Shown: in pieces, positions 47,743 through 58,582 of the stretch
Position numbering within the stretch: position 1 is the stretch's first letter
Layout: each line of letters begins with the position of its first letter
Assembly: GCA_004835665.1 (NCBI GenBank)
Contig: RBKR01000002.1
Span: 496,001-560,000, forward strand
Direction of reading: 5' to 3'
DNA from: Phoma sp. XZ068
Taxonomy: Eukaryota; Ascomycota; Dothideomycetes; Pleosporales; Didymellaceae
DNA length: 64,000 nucleotides
The notes under the pieces: model-generated
What the model saw: only the letters and a program-made list of their open reading frames with translations
The model's database searches: none
What the model was told of the DNA's origin: nothing
Made by a program: the position numbers and the translations under genes

Positions 47743-48778
47743 ATGGACGAATGAACGGAGATGGACAAGATTGACGAGAGATGAGATGACACTGAAAAGG
47801 TGGGGCATGGAAAGCTGCTTCTTACCAGCATATGCATGGTCTGGCGTTCAGGCGCTTCATACAAAAGTTATGATACCAACCATATATCTGTGGTTATATA
47901 GATGTTGAAATCAACATGAGATACGTCCTAGACAGCTGTGATTATATTTGTCCTTCAAGTCTCGGATGAAATCGTGATGCTGAACGCTCTTGTTGCTGAA
48001 TCTTGCGAATGCTTCGCACCTTCCTGACCAGACAGCAGCAACATGTAAACAACAAGACCTGAGTCACCGATAGCGGACGACGACCCTGCATACTATACAC
48101 AGGAGACCCTGAGCCAAACACCTCCCCGGACCGAAGGCATCATCCCCGCGCGCGGGCCCAGATTCGCTGCGAGATCACCGACAGCCAACCAACAAATGCG
48201 GTGCGGCTGTAGATGAAGAACGTCACCGGGTGGACTCGGACGGGTGGGAATCACGTGCGGCGATGCTCATTCGCTGCACTCGAAAACAGCTGCCGTGATT
48301 ATTCGCCTCCGCGGCACGTCGTTGGGCGAGCGGCTCTGTGGCGCAAAAACACTTGCATCTGAGGCGGATGATCTGTGGAGGCGGGAACACAAGCAGAAAT
48401 GCGTCCCAACAGCTGGAAGATTCGGAACTTCACTCTCTTTAATAGTAACGCCTCGTCGTGTGCATCCATCATACATCACAACATCTCGAATTGATTTTCT
48501 ACAATCACAAGCCAATCCTACGACCGCAAAAAGTCTCGGCTTATCATCGACCCGCTCTTCCCCGATACCGTTTTTCGCTCAGACGCATCACGGCCCGCGC
48601 TCAAGAATTTCGTCCAGGCTCCCCTTTCACAAGCCAGCAATCGCCTCCGCAAACGCGCCAGCAAGACTCATCGCATCAGACTCATTAACTTGAACGTCTG
48701 ACACGCACCGACGCATCACATCACAATACCTCACACGACTCCGGCCCACCGGCACACGATCACACACACGACCACACG
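47743..48778. other. Intergenic region, MYG1 to PRELI gene
   Basis: About 1.04 kb. A 149-codon frame at 48244-48693 has no recognisable content and overlaps the probable promoter and leader of the PRELI gene. Nothing else seen. Confidence 0.4.
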
Positions 48779-49484
48779 ATGAAGTACTTTCAGCAATCGG
48801 TCGACTTCGACTACTCGTGGGAAGAAGTCTCGACAAGTAACTGGCAAAAATACGGGCCCTGGAATGAGAAGACACCGCATGTTATTGCTGTCGACACACT
48901 GAGCCGCTCGGTGGACCCCAGCACAGGAATCGTGAGTGACTCCCTCATCACATGCCAAGCGCGACGTCTACAATCTCTACCATTGACACTCGACGCGTCA
49001 ATCCATCATCCAAGATCGCTTGCTAACGTGGTTTCTGCAGTTGCGCACGGAACGTCTCATCACATGCCAACAGTCCGCGCCAAAATGGGTCACGGCCATC
49101 CTCGGCGGTGTCGACACCTCCATGGTCTACGAGACATCCTACGTTGACCCCGTCGCCAAGAAGCTCACCATGTGCTCGATGAACATCACCTGGGCCGACC
49201 TGCTCCAGGTCCGCGAAACCTGCGTCTACACACCCCACTCCGCAAAGGCCTCCAACAAGACAAGCTTCACACAGCGCGCCGAAATTACAGCATTCTGCGG
49301 AGGCTGGCAAAAGATCAAGAACAGCATCGAGCAGTTCACCGTCGACCGCTTCCAGCAGAACGCACAAGCAGGCAAGGAGGGCTTCGAGATGGTCCTTGAG
49401 CGGGCGCGACAGGTGTTCCAGGAGCAGCGCGAGATCCTCGCTCTGCAGCAAGGGAGCCGGATCCTGAGGGAAGCAAAGATGTAA
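48779..49484 (+). CDS. PRELI/MSF1 domain lipid-transfer protein, Ups2-like
   Basis: 198 aa in two exons (48779-48931, 49041-49484; donor GTGAGT, acceptor GCAG). The PRELI domain covers almost the whole protein: it starts MKYFQQSVDFDYSWEEV and continues HVIAVDTLSR, LRTERLITCQQ, PKWVTAILGG and NKTSFTQRAEITAF. These features are closer to yeast Ups2/Ups3 (phosphatidylserine transfer) than to Ups1 (phosphatidic acid). Proteins of this family shuttle phospholipids across the mitochondrial intermembrane space in complex with Mdm35. The C-terminus forms a helix with many Glu and Arg. Ups2 versus Ups1 assignment is from pattern resemblance and not certain. Confidence 0.9.
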
Positions 49485-49859
49485 ACCTCCGCATCTGTGC
49501 GCCCTCCCATGACCCCACTCACCCACCCGCCACAATCGACACCCCGTCGAGACCCCTGTCCCTCCGAATCCCTCTCCGCATGCTGTTTCCCGCATCTTAG
49601 CGATCACGTTCCTCATTTCACGGCCACAAAAGTCCATTTCACTGGCGTTTTTTGTCTTCTAAAAGCATCACTGGCGTATATACCCTCTTCTGCGGAATGG
49701 CAGTTTCGAAGAGCATCTAAACATGATAGATATGGTAGATCTGATACACACGACTTTTTATCTGTAGAGTAATTGTAAACCACCTTACTCCTCGCTCACT
49801 TTTTGACTGCTTGTGTGATTGTTTTTGCATGTGTTGGCTTGTGATGGAGTGTACTCGCT

Positions 49860-49880
49860 CGCTCACGAATAGAGTGAGCG
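49860..49880. repeat. Perfect 7-bp inverted repeat downstream of PRELI gene
   Basis: CGCTCAC (49860-49866) and GTGAGCG (49874-49880) are exact complements separated by GAATAGA. It lies about 380 nt after the stop. It could form a hairpin; no role is shown. Confidence 0.6.
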
Positions 49881-49898
49881 CCTAGCTCCGGCATCGCT

Positions 49899-49914
49899 GG
49901 GGGGGGGGGGGGGG
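49899..49914 (+). repeat. Homopolymer run of 16 G
   Basis: Sixteen consecutive G residues just after the inverted repeat. Exact length is prone to sequencing error. Confidence 0.8.
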
Positions 49915-52900
49915 TTCAGTGTGCGAATTCCACTGTTATCCGAATGTTGTGATTGTTAGCGCCTCTTTTGACGGTTTGGAGTACCCTTCTGAGCCACTGT
50001 GCCTTCAGTTATATGATGAAGGATGGTACTCCCCCAACCCTTTCCTAACGAAGTTGTCGATGCTCCTGTGCGGTGGGTCCTTCGTTCTGAGAACGGGGAT
50101 GGTGTGTTGGTGTCGATATGTGCTGTCATTGTTCAGTTATTACTAAGGCAAGGAGATGGCAGGTGTGTGTGCCGAAGGTCTTTGAAGGAAGGAAAAGGCT
50201 GGGATGCTGCACTTGAGCGAGGAAGCGATGGAGATGATTTAGATGGTCTGTTGTCTGCGAATCTCCGCATTTGGTAGATTTTCCTGGGGTCTTTATGAAG
50301 ATTTTGCCGTGAGTAAATACAGGTAGAGTCTGAGCGGATGTGAGTGTGTTTGTGTTGTGCTGTTTGGACACTGAACTAAGTGTTACGTGAATCTTCAGAA
50401 ATAATGCATTTAATTGCGTAGGTATATCTGCCTCCACCGAGCTAAATATAATAACAAGTGATGATATGGAGGTGGAACCCCAAGAGATTGAAAGCGTGCA
50501 AATTGTGTTGCACGGATATCTTATTCCTTACTGGTTTTTCTTTAATAATGCTATGATTCTGATGGTTTGCTGATAATGCTGTCATGTTCGTCTGTAGCCA
50601 ACTATGGGCCAGGAACACACTGAATGGGTCAGCGGCATATGTGGGAATTTTTTATAGACTCTATGCTTTCACCTATCATTATTTCAACTCTTCATTTGCT
50701 CCTTCCGATTCCGTCGAAGCTGCTGCGCAGTCAATGGTAACTTTCTGAGTCGATGTGAGAACACGCAGTTTGTTCCTCATCAATTGAGATGACAAAAGCC
50801 TGCTTTTCGCGAATATGTACCATCTTTGAAGCGTTCACTGCCAATTTACTGGGTTCTATGCTTTTTTAGTGACTGATTGAGACCAAAGCAGTTTGCTTCG
50901 CCGGCCAAATTAATGCTGTCCAGTAGCATGGGTCCTGATGTCAGTTTCAGCCTAGCTGAGCGTTCAATTTGGCTTGTTTTGTTTCGAGTAACGTTCAGGC
51001 TCCTGTTGGCACCCCAGGAGCGTTCCTAGAATCGAAGACCCTTACTTGTACTTTTCAATCGCATCGTCGATGTCTAACCTGATGAGCCTGGTCTGTCTAG
51101 CATGCTTCACAAGAGCCAATAGAGTTTCATCGCTGAACTGAACACGACAAAAGACCTGCAGAGCCATCCATGACCAAGTCATCCATTCGGATGAACTGCC
51201 AGTGAAATTCTTCAAAGTACCCATACTGCTTTCACTCAGGACGGAGTGCAATATATGGCAGCAGTGTCACTTCGTGAGCTTTGATAAGCCTACGATGAAT
51301 CTGCCCATAGACCAACTCCAAAGGCTACGAAAACAACGTGATTGGAATAGACTCTTCAGACATGAAATACGACCGATGTGGCAAAAGCCATCTCGCCAGG
51401 TTTGGTGGGTGATACACAGAACGCACGTACGTACATAAGGCTAATATTGGCGAGACAGTTGTTCAACACGCAATTGCTTCAGGACGTAGTATAATTTGGC
51501 ATGAGAAAATCACGGGGATACATTCTTTTATCAAACCCAGTCCCGACTGCAACCATGCATATTATTATTCGCATTTGTCAAGTGCGTCGATTATGCATAG
51601 CATAGGAGTCCAGGGAAGCATTCAAATTGCTTTCGATAGCAATATTTGCAGCGTTTCGATGTTGTAAGGACAAATCATTGTGACGCTTGTCGCAGGACTG
51701 TTTGCCTCGGATACTCGCGTAACCTTCACGACTGATTCATGATGTAAGTACGGCTTTCCCCATTTGTTTAGCGGCTGTTAGCCGACGACATACATTCAAG
51801 CTGCTAGAAGTAGGTTTGACAAGCTATTAGGTTTAGAGTACGTTCTTATCCTACTATAGGCATTTACGTGGGGTAGTTCAGGCAGCTTTGCGTCTTACAA
51901 ATTTTGACGTCAGATTAGTGGACCAGACAACTTTCACATCGCTACTTGATTTGTCAATCCACTAAGTAAGGATCTGAGAAGAGGCAATATAAGCTTTCAA
52001 TCAATTTCCTTCAAAACTACATATCTTTATCCCGCATTTTGTCTTTTCTCGTACGTCTTAGACTATGCCTGACCAGCCTTCCTCTTACGTATGCGAATGG
52101 ATCTCGTAGCGCAAGATGGCCTCGTTTCTAAAGTAATCATCGATAAGATGAGATTTATCAGAACTGCCGTGATGTAACAAATGCATCAGGCTCCCAGGTC
52201 TTGACGCTTAAAAGTGGGCATGACCTGACAGTAGCCAATTCGTTCCAACGCGCACGTTGAACGAAACTTAGCCCCTGAAGACATTGACGACCAGAAATTG
52301 CAGAAACAGCTGCACAGTCCCTCAACAATCTGTACGTACGCGCAAGCAGTGCTATGGAAAATTGTGGACGTTTGAGGTTGCGTATAGCATCTGCTTCTAT
52401 GAGATGCTGATTGGGCAGCAGGTGTCGGTGCTTCACAGTTCGACCGCGTGGTCACCAGACACCAATGCCCTTGTCGTGTCATGTGAAAGACTTTTGCCAC
52501 GCTGATCTTCTTTGGATATCCTTCCAGTGTCTGCAGGAGTGTTAATATCGATCTCTACTTGGGGTGGCCTCATTGGATGCAAGTGACGCGTGCGCAAATC
52601 TTTGCTTCATATGCCGTACATGGGATTGTTTCATTCTCGGTGCTTTTCTATTCTGCCATTTGGGATCTTCCGCATGCGAAAAGCCTCCGTGAATCGCACA
52701 CCGCCTTCTGAGTAATGCAGACTTTGACCTATTGGCTTCGGGGTCTTTGCGGCATCATCGGATGTTCTGAAAGTGTGTCTGTCGTGCCAATATGGCCTAC
52801 AGTTGGATGTGGTTGTAGAGATCCAGCAACTACCACAGCGCGCCAATCGAGTTTCCCGAAAGCGTGATATCACGTAATTGATAGATATCACATTGTTAAT

Positions 52901-53564
52901 ACCTGCATTATGCTGAATTGATCTTTAAACGAAAATGATTCTTGGTGTTGATACTATTACCATTCTAACAGAGGCTGCACCTGATCATAATGCAGACACC
53001 TATTTCGAGATGATGTCTTATATATCTCTATCTATATTAGAGAACACTGTAGCATTGGCTAGTGAGTGAATGTAGCCTGCACCTTGGATACATGCAGCTG
53101 AAGCTCTCTCTACACTACGAAGCTGCACGTATCACTAGTGTGTGCGCAGAGGAATAATACTTATAGGAAGACCTAGAGCAGGCTTCTGAGTGTTACATAT
53201 AGAGATACGTAGCCGCTACACAGGCCCAGGCCTGTTGCCTGTTGTTGCTGTGGGGAGGCTTGAACACCGGTCATTATCACCTAATTTCAACATCTAACAA
53301 ATATCAATATCCTTACAGAAAGGTGTTTAAATACAAGTATATATACACCCAGAAAAGTGTCTGTATTGTGCCAACATGATATTCGGAGACTCGATCAGCA
53401 CGCTATGGTATGTACTAACCTAGCTTAGTTGCTCCGACAATGAGGTATAACATAGAGAGCATTGTACCCATTGAAGGATGACTTCCACTGTTAGTTATAA
53501 TGCTTTATAGCAGTTTACTTGAAAACCTGACATCGAGTAGGAAAAGAATGTACATTGTGAATAT

Positions 53565-55132
53565 CTACAGCTTTTGAACATAGCTAATGCTTTCGTTCCG
53601 TAGCTGGTGTAGTAGCCTGTCTAATGTTCTGCTTGTACTATCCAGTAGTATTTGCATATACAGCAAGCTCTCTCCTAACGCTGCTCCAAAGTTAGAACTG
53701 GCGTCACCAACAAATCCTCCGTTCATGTTATCCTTAGGCGACTTAAACGATTGCTCGGACAATTGAAATGAGAGTCCTCCCCGGGACTGTAGTCGCTCCT
53801 TGAGTGTTTCTAAGATATCCTGTATTTGGCGTAATAGCCTTACAGCAGTGATCTTAGCCACTACCTGGTGGTCGAAAGCATCCATATAGTAGTGTCCCAG
53901 TAGATCCACATCCTTGCTGCTACTAAGTGACGTGGCTGCCGAGTGTCGCCTGTGTACATCGGCAGTGTTTACGCTGCTACTGATGCTGGGATCCGTAGAT
54001 AGTGACATCATATCCATAGATGTCATTGAATTGTCGCTGCTGAACTGCAAACTTCCATTCAGCAGCTGATCACCAACGAAGCCGAACCCCAAAGGACAAC
54101 TTTCTGAAGCATCCGAAGTCGCACTGCTTGGAAAGTTGCTGGTACTATTGATACTGACATCCATGTTGCAGTCAATCTCAATATGTTTCTGGCTGAAAAG
54201 CGCCTCAAGGTTGCGAAGGGCGGTGCGAATACCGGTGATGGACAGGTATAAAACCTCTTCAGTGTTGTTATCGCGGCATGATATACACTGCAGCATCTGC
54301 TTCCATGTGTCGCACGCGTTACGTGTGCAAAGCAATACCGCATCCATCTGCTGTGCATTCGATATGTCCAGTGCTACCGTCTTCAGGTTCGTCAGTAGCT
54401 TTGCGAACCATTGCAGGCAGCTACACGGAAGTTGATGCATATCTGGTAAGGATTCAGAGGAGAGGTTCCCTAATGCATACGCCCCGGAACCTCCTTCAGT
54501 ATCAGGGAGGTGGCAACGCTTGTGGCTATGAGTGTCGTTCTGTCGTGGCTCTTGTTGTTGCTGTGGCCCAGAGAAACCCGCCTCCCATGCTTCTAGCGAC
54601 TGGAGCATGTCGGTGTCCCCGTATGGAGCAATGGGAGATATGGACCTGGTGACATTGGCTGGGTCCCAAAGAGCATCGGGATCGTTCGAAAGGAGACCTT
54701 GAAAGTTGCCTAGAAAAGGTTAGCATCTTTAGTCGGAAATATCGACAGTGTAATGTTACACTGTGTGGAAGGATCCCAATTACCCGATTCATATGATGCG
54801 GGGCAGAGCGATTCCAGTTCAACATTGGCACTGTCTTGGACCTTTATGGCTCGGTCCGCTTCTTTGTCGACAATCTTCTTATTACGGGTCCCCTTAGGCC
54901 TTCCTTGACGCCTGGATGTACTTCTTACACAAGTGATTTGAAGTCGGATGCAGGTCTTGCAAGGTGTCCCACCGCAACAACGAATTTTGGAAAAATGGCA
55001 AGTGTCACAAGCTGAACGTAGCTTGTTCTGCTTCTTCGCCCCGTCTTGTGATTCTGAGTCTTGCTGGAGAGGAGATCCGTTGGCCGACTTTGCTGAGTTT
55101 TGCTCGCTGTCCTGAGTATTGAGCTTGGACAT
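53565..55132 (-). CDS. AflR-like Zn2Cys6 regulator with AT-hook
   Basis: Probable pathway-specific transcription factor of the adjacent polyketide cluster, about 505 aa. Two exons on the minus strand: 55132-54760 and 54709-53565. The donor is ambiguous: GTAACA after 54760 gives a 50-nt intron, GTAATT after 54784 gives 74 nt, and both keep frame; the acceptor is TCTAG. The zinc cluster uses Cys 42, 45, 52, 58, 61 and 68 (SACDTCHFSKIRC...CKTC...C). It is followed at about 74-83 by RRQGRPKGTR, an AT-hook-like GRP core. The second part (LPCSCLQWFAKLLTNLKT..., ACDTWKQMLQC) resembles the C-terminal AflR domain. Most AflR-type proteins regulate polyketide clusters, and the PKS lies 4.4 kb away. Confidence 0.85.
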
Positions 55133-55280
55133 TCTTCAAATGATCTTTGTAGGTAGGCTGAATTAATGTACAAATGCTGTATCTGAAATCGAAGAACCCA
55201 AATACTGTGCAGAAAAAGGGGATACGGCTGCTAATTGTTGCACAGAGAGCCGGTCTCAATCACGGACGATCGCTGTAATC

Positions 55281-55313
55281 GCAACCTGCTCTGACATTAG
55301 AACGCGAGGTTGC
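55281..55313. promoter_or_regulatory. Inverted repeat in promoter of AflR-like gene
   Basis: Perfect 7-bp arms GCAACCT and AGGTTGC with a 19-nt spacer, centred about 165 bp upstream of the regulator's start codon. It could be a dimeric regulator site or chance. Confidence 0.4.
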
Positions 55314-56912
55314 ATTAAAGATTGACCGACTCAACAACCGAAACGGACATATTTGCAGCTTCGAGTAAGAAGATCTACTCCACCCTGGGCGAATGCTAAA
55401 CGCCTTCAAATTAACTTAGCGCCGCAGGTGTACATAGTACGCATGGATGCTATATCTGCCCCGGAATGCTTGTTTATTATCACCTTATTTTCACAAGCAA
55501 ATCTGTTAGCTTTTCTCCAAAGTTCGACGAATAGGACACCAGGTAGTCCGCTTTGCCCTGCGTGAAGGACTTGACACTACGTATGAGGCACGGCCCTGCC
55601 CGGAAGGGTCGGCCCGGAACTCAGTAGGGTGATTGACCGCATCATAGAGGGTTCAACCCTGAATGCAAGGCCTCCAGAAAACGGGAGTGTGCATTCATGA
55701 AAAACATCAATTGGACAAAGAATATCTTCAAAAATTCTTGTGCCCTTGATTCCGCTTAGTATCCCTGCATCTAGTTGGTTCAGGTAGCCACTTACGTAGC
55801 TCCTCATTGTATTGAGTGTATCTAAGCGAAATCAGGTAGTACCGTCGTGTCATGCAAGTAATTCGCTTGAGGCTGGAACTTTGAATGCATTCATTGCGTG
55901 GACAATGTAAATCTTGTTTCTGCGCTGTAGGAAACGATGATCTGCTTCTTCGGCTCTATTCAAGTCCCAGGCAATGATGTAAGTGGTAGAGGTCCACTAA
56001 CTAGATTACACCAAATTCTATTTGACAATACGATGTCTCGCTAAATCTATTGGTTAACTGAGAGCTAGATTGGACTAGAAGTGCTGCCGAGCACCCTTGC
56101 TTAATACTGGTTTAACAAAACTTACCTAGGTATCCCGGATATGGCCGCCATGCAGGGTAAATGTCTTGCTGCACATCTTGTCCGGATCAGACAGTGCTTA
56201 TCTACACTCCACCTCTGTACCTATCTTCTGGATTGTTTGGGTAATGTACGCGTGTACTAGTACCTCGACGCGGGGATCGAAACTTACAGCGTGGCCAACC
56301 AGGGTATACATTTAGTATCGCGAAACCCTCAGAAGGTAGGCCGAGAAATAGGAGATGGAACCTACAATGAGCCAGGTCATGAAGCTCGGCGACACATTCT
56401 TCAGTGTACCTAGCATGCAGTTTCAGAGGGTCAAGCTTTTCTGGGGCGGTCTTAGCAGGCGCTGGCTGCGTTAACCCCCACGGTCCGACGTGCAGCTTTT
56501 TAATATAGCTGGACTATCCCGCTGCAGCCTTTGCAGCCCTCTGAATTGACAAAGTACGTCAGAACGACGCCCCAGTGCGGGCCCTAGATGGCAACTTTGT
56601 GGATTCGTTGCAACGAGCGGTTTATCCGCGCTTAGACTTATCGAGGTCATCAGGACCGTTGGTTCCCAGCAGCATCCATCTCGTATATAACAGATTTGTC
56701 TTACCAGGAGATTCCCTTGCTATCTAAGACCGCAACTACGGTTCTTTGTGCTGCTGCCTAAAGAGAAGTAGCATTCTCTCCTGGACACATCTCACTCAAT
56801 TCCTCTCATTCACTGTTGTTGTTGGCTCTCAACGTTTGAGACTTCAAACTCTATTAGTTGCGCTACTCAGTTTGGTGCGCCGACCCGTTCCGCCCCCTGT
56901 CTCGCGATCGTT

Positions 56913-57352
56913 CATGTCCTCACACCACGACCGCATTTCTGGCGGCGATACCTATGTACGAGTGCCTTTTGCAAGATCACTAGCCTACTTCGCGTGGGCT
57001 TTCCGCATCCTTCAGGGCGGACAGGACAACTACCCAGAATTGTACAATGCAAACCAACCTTGAGGGGAAGCTTATTGTCCGTGGCGTTCGCCATTATACG
57101 AAGTGGCTGGCGCTAGAGGTTGACAACGTGGACGTTTATGGGGCTCTCATACGATGGTGGCGGCTTCGGGCCGCTGCCAGATTCGGATACGCCGTATTCC
57201 CTGTACAACATGCCGTTCCTCACCCGTTACCGGTTGCTGGAAACCGAACAAGCTTTCCCCCAGATCTTGACGCGATTTCATCATAGAAGCTTAAGTTTAC
57301 TCTCTGATTACGAACACACCACCAGCGCCAGCCTTGTGTTGAGTGAACGTTG
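56913..57352 (+). other. Possible gene fragment of unknown identity
   Basis: Three short plus-strand frames follow each other: a 50-codon frame from the ATG at 56913, one starting at 57047 and one starting near 57120 that runs to about 57350. The last contains YDGGGFGPLPDSDTPYSLYNMPFLTRYRLLETEQ in part, which reads like protein. I could not join them with credible introns, and I recognise no family. It may be a relic or a small spliced gene. Confidence 0.2.
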
Positions 57353-57415
57353 AAAAAAAATTGATTTAGCTAATTCTGGTGTTGATTATCGACTGGTGAT
57401 ACGCTCTCCTCCGTC

Positions 57416-58582
57416 TCAAACTCTTTGCCACATTTGTGTTGTCTCCCTCTGTCCCTTCGCCTCTACAGCAGTCCTTATCAACGGTGCAAGGCTACGTACA
57501 AAAGGCTGGTTGATAAGTGTAAAGTGATTACCGGGCATCGACGACACTAATACGTCAGCCCCGGGAAAAAGCTTCTCCCAGCCATGAGTGCTCAAATGCG
57601 GCTTCCCTTCAAGCAAAAAACGGGTTACTTTGACGCTGAGATCCAACCCACTAGCATAGGCTTCGTCGTCCGAGTCAGTGTTCCACACTCCCTCACGGCA
57701 CCAGATGATGAAAACCTGGGGTACAGGTGACCCAGCAGGAACGCGCAATGGTGTGGGCATATACTTGCGTACAGCAGCCAGAGTGCCTTCAAAGTGTGCT
57801 GTAACCCATTCAGGTGCCGTGTCCGGCCCCGAACCCCAGTCGCCCATGCGGCCTGAAGTGCTTAGATATCGCACGACCTCCATTGGCAAGGCCTCGAAGT
57901 TCAATCGGCATGGCGAATCCAGCAGAATGATCTTCGAAACTACCTCACCCTGCGCTATCAACTGCTTCGCAACCTCGAAGGAGTAGTAGCCCCCGGCGGA
58001 CCAGCCGCCTAGAATGTATGGACCGTGTGGTTGACGAGCGCGGATTTCTGGCAGCCACACGGATGCTGTCTCTTCGATTGAGCACTTGTATTCCTTAGCT
58101 CGTCCAAGGAAGGGACTGTTGAGGCCAATAACGCAAGTCGTTGGGGCGATGCGCGGGATTCCAGCATATGCCATGCCAGAACCACTGCCGTCGGGCAGGA
58201 GGAAGATGGTGTCGGTTGTGCTCGCTGGCGTGCCTTGGAGGACCATAGACAGAGGGACCTTGGATCGCCCCTTGGGCTTGGGTTTCGACGAAGCTTTCTT
58301 GTCCATGGATTTTGGTTTTTCGCTGGGAGCCGTAGATAGTTGCTCGGACAAGTACCTGCGGAAAGCGCCCACGTTGGTGCAGTTCTGGAAAACAGCATCA
58401 GAGACTTCTATCGAGAGAAGCTTTGAGAGGCCAGAGGCGATGCTTCGCGCCAGGATGGCATCGACGCCTAGTTCTGAGAATTCATCGTCATCGTGAATAT
58501 CCGCGTTGCCTATGCACAATTCGCCCGCCAGGAAGTTAACTACGTCTTTCCACGTTCGCTGCATTGCGTTTCCGGTGTACAT
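57416..58582 (-). CDS. Stand-alone thioesterase with degenerate ACP domain
   Basis: 388 aa, single exon. Residues about 10-80 form an acyl-carrier-protein fold like the last ACP of non-reducing PKSs, but the attachment motif reads ELGVDAIL. The serine that would take phosphopantetheine is Ala42, so it cannot be loaded. A Lys/Ser-rich linker (90-110) leads into an alpha/beta-hydrolase thioesterase of the PKS type (PF00975): FLLPDGSGSGMAYAGIPRI, then the nucleophile elbow GGWSAGGYY (Ser195), LLDSP with Asp222, and His353 in GNHFTLI. All three catalytic residues are present. It probably releases or edits polyketide chains. Divergent orientation with a reducing PKS 905 bp away suggests it acts in trans on that enzyme. 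The ACP part may serve docking. Confidence 0.85.
   Translation of the reverse strand: MYTGNAMQRTWKDVVNFLAGELCIGNADIHDDDEFSELGVDAILARSIASGLSKLLSIEVSDAVFQNCTNVGAFRRYLSEQLSTAPSEKPKSMDKKASSKPKPKGRSKVPLSMVLQGTPASTTDTIFLLPDGSGSGMAYAGIPRIAPTTCVIGLNSPFLGRAKEYKCSIEETASVWLPEIRARQPHGPYILGGWSAGGYYSFEVAKQLIAQGEVVSKIILLDSPCRLNFEALPMEVVRYLSTSGRMGDWGSGPDTAPEWVTAHFEGTLAAVRKYMPTPLRVPAGSPVPQVFIIWCREGVWNTDSDDEAYASGLDLSVKVTRFLLEGKPHLSTHGWEKLFPGADVLVSSMPGNHFTLINQPFVRSLAPLIRTAVEAKGQRETTQMWQRV
58457..58459 (-). other. Codon replacing the ACP attachment serine
   Basis: The GCC (Ala) codon of residue 42 sits where active ACPs have Ser in the DSL motif. The surrounding residues LGVD and IL are conserved. Confidence 0.8.

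Larger units (their letters stand above)
49485..53564. other. Gene-poor stretch, 4 kb
   Basis: No gene I can support; the longest frames are about 100 codons. Between about 52,900 and 53,560 the sequence is TA-rich with frequent ATATA/TATAG, like mutated repeat DNA. Two small structures near the left end are listed separately. Confidence 0.45.
55133..57415. other. Intergenic region inside the polyketide cluster
   Basis: About 2.3 kb between the regulator and the 3' end of the thioesterase gene. Near the left end GCAACCT (55281-55287) and AGGTTGC (55307-55313) form an inverted repeat in the regulator's promoter. At 56913-57350 several short frames look vaguely coding (MSSHHDRISGGD; SYDGGGFGPLPDSDTPYS) but are not joined by convincing splice sites. 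A small or decayed gene is possible. Confidence 0.4.
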
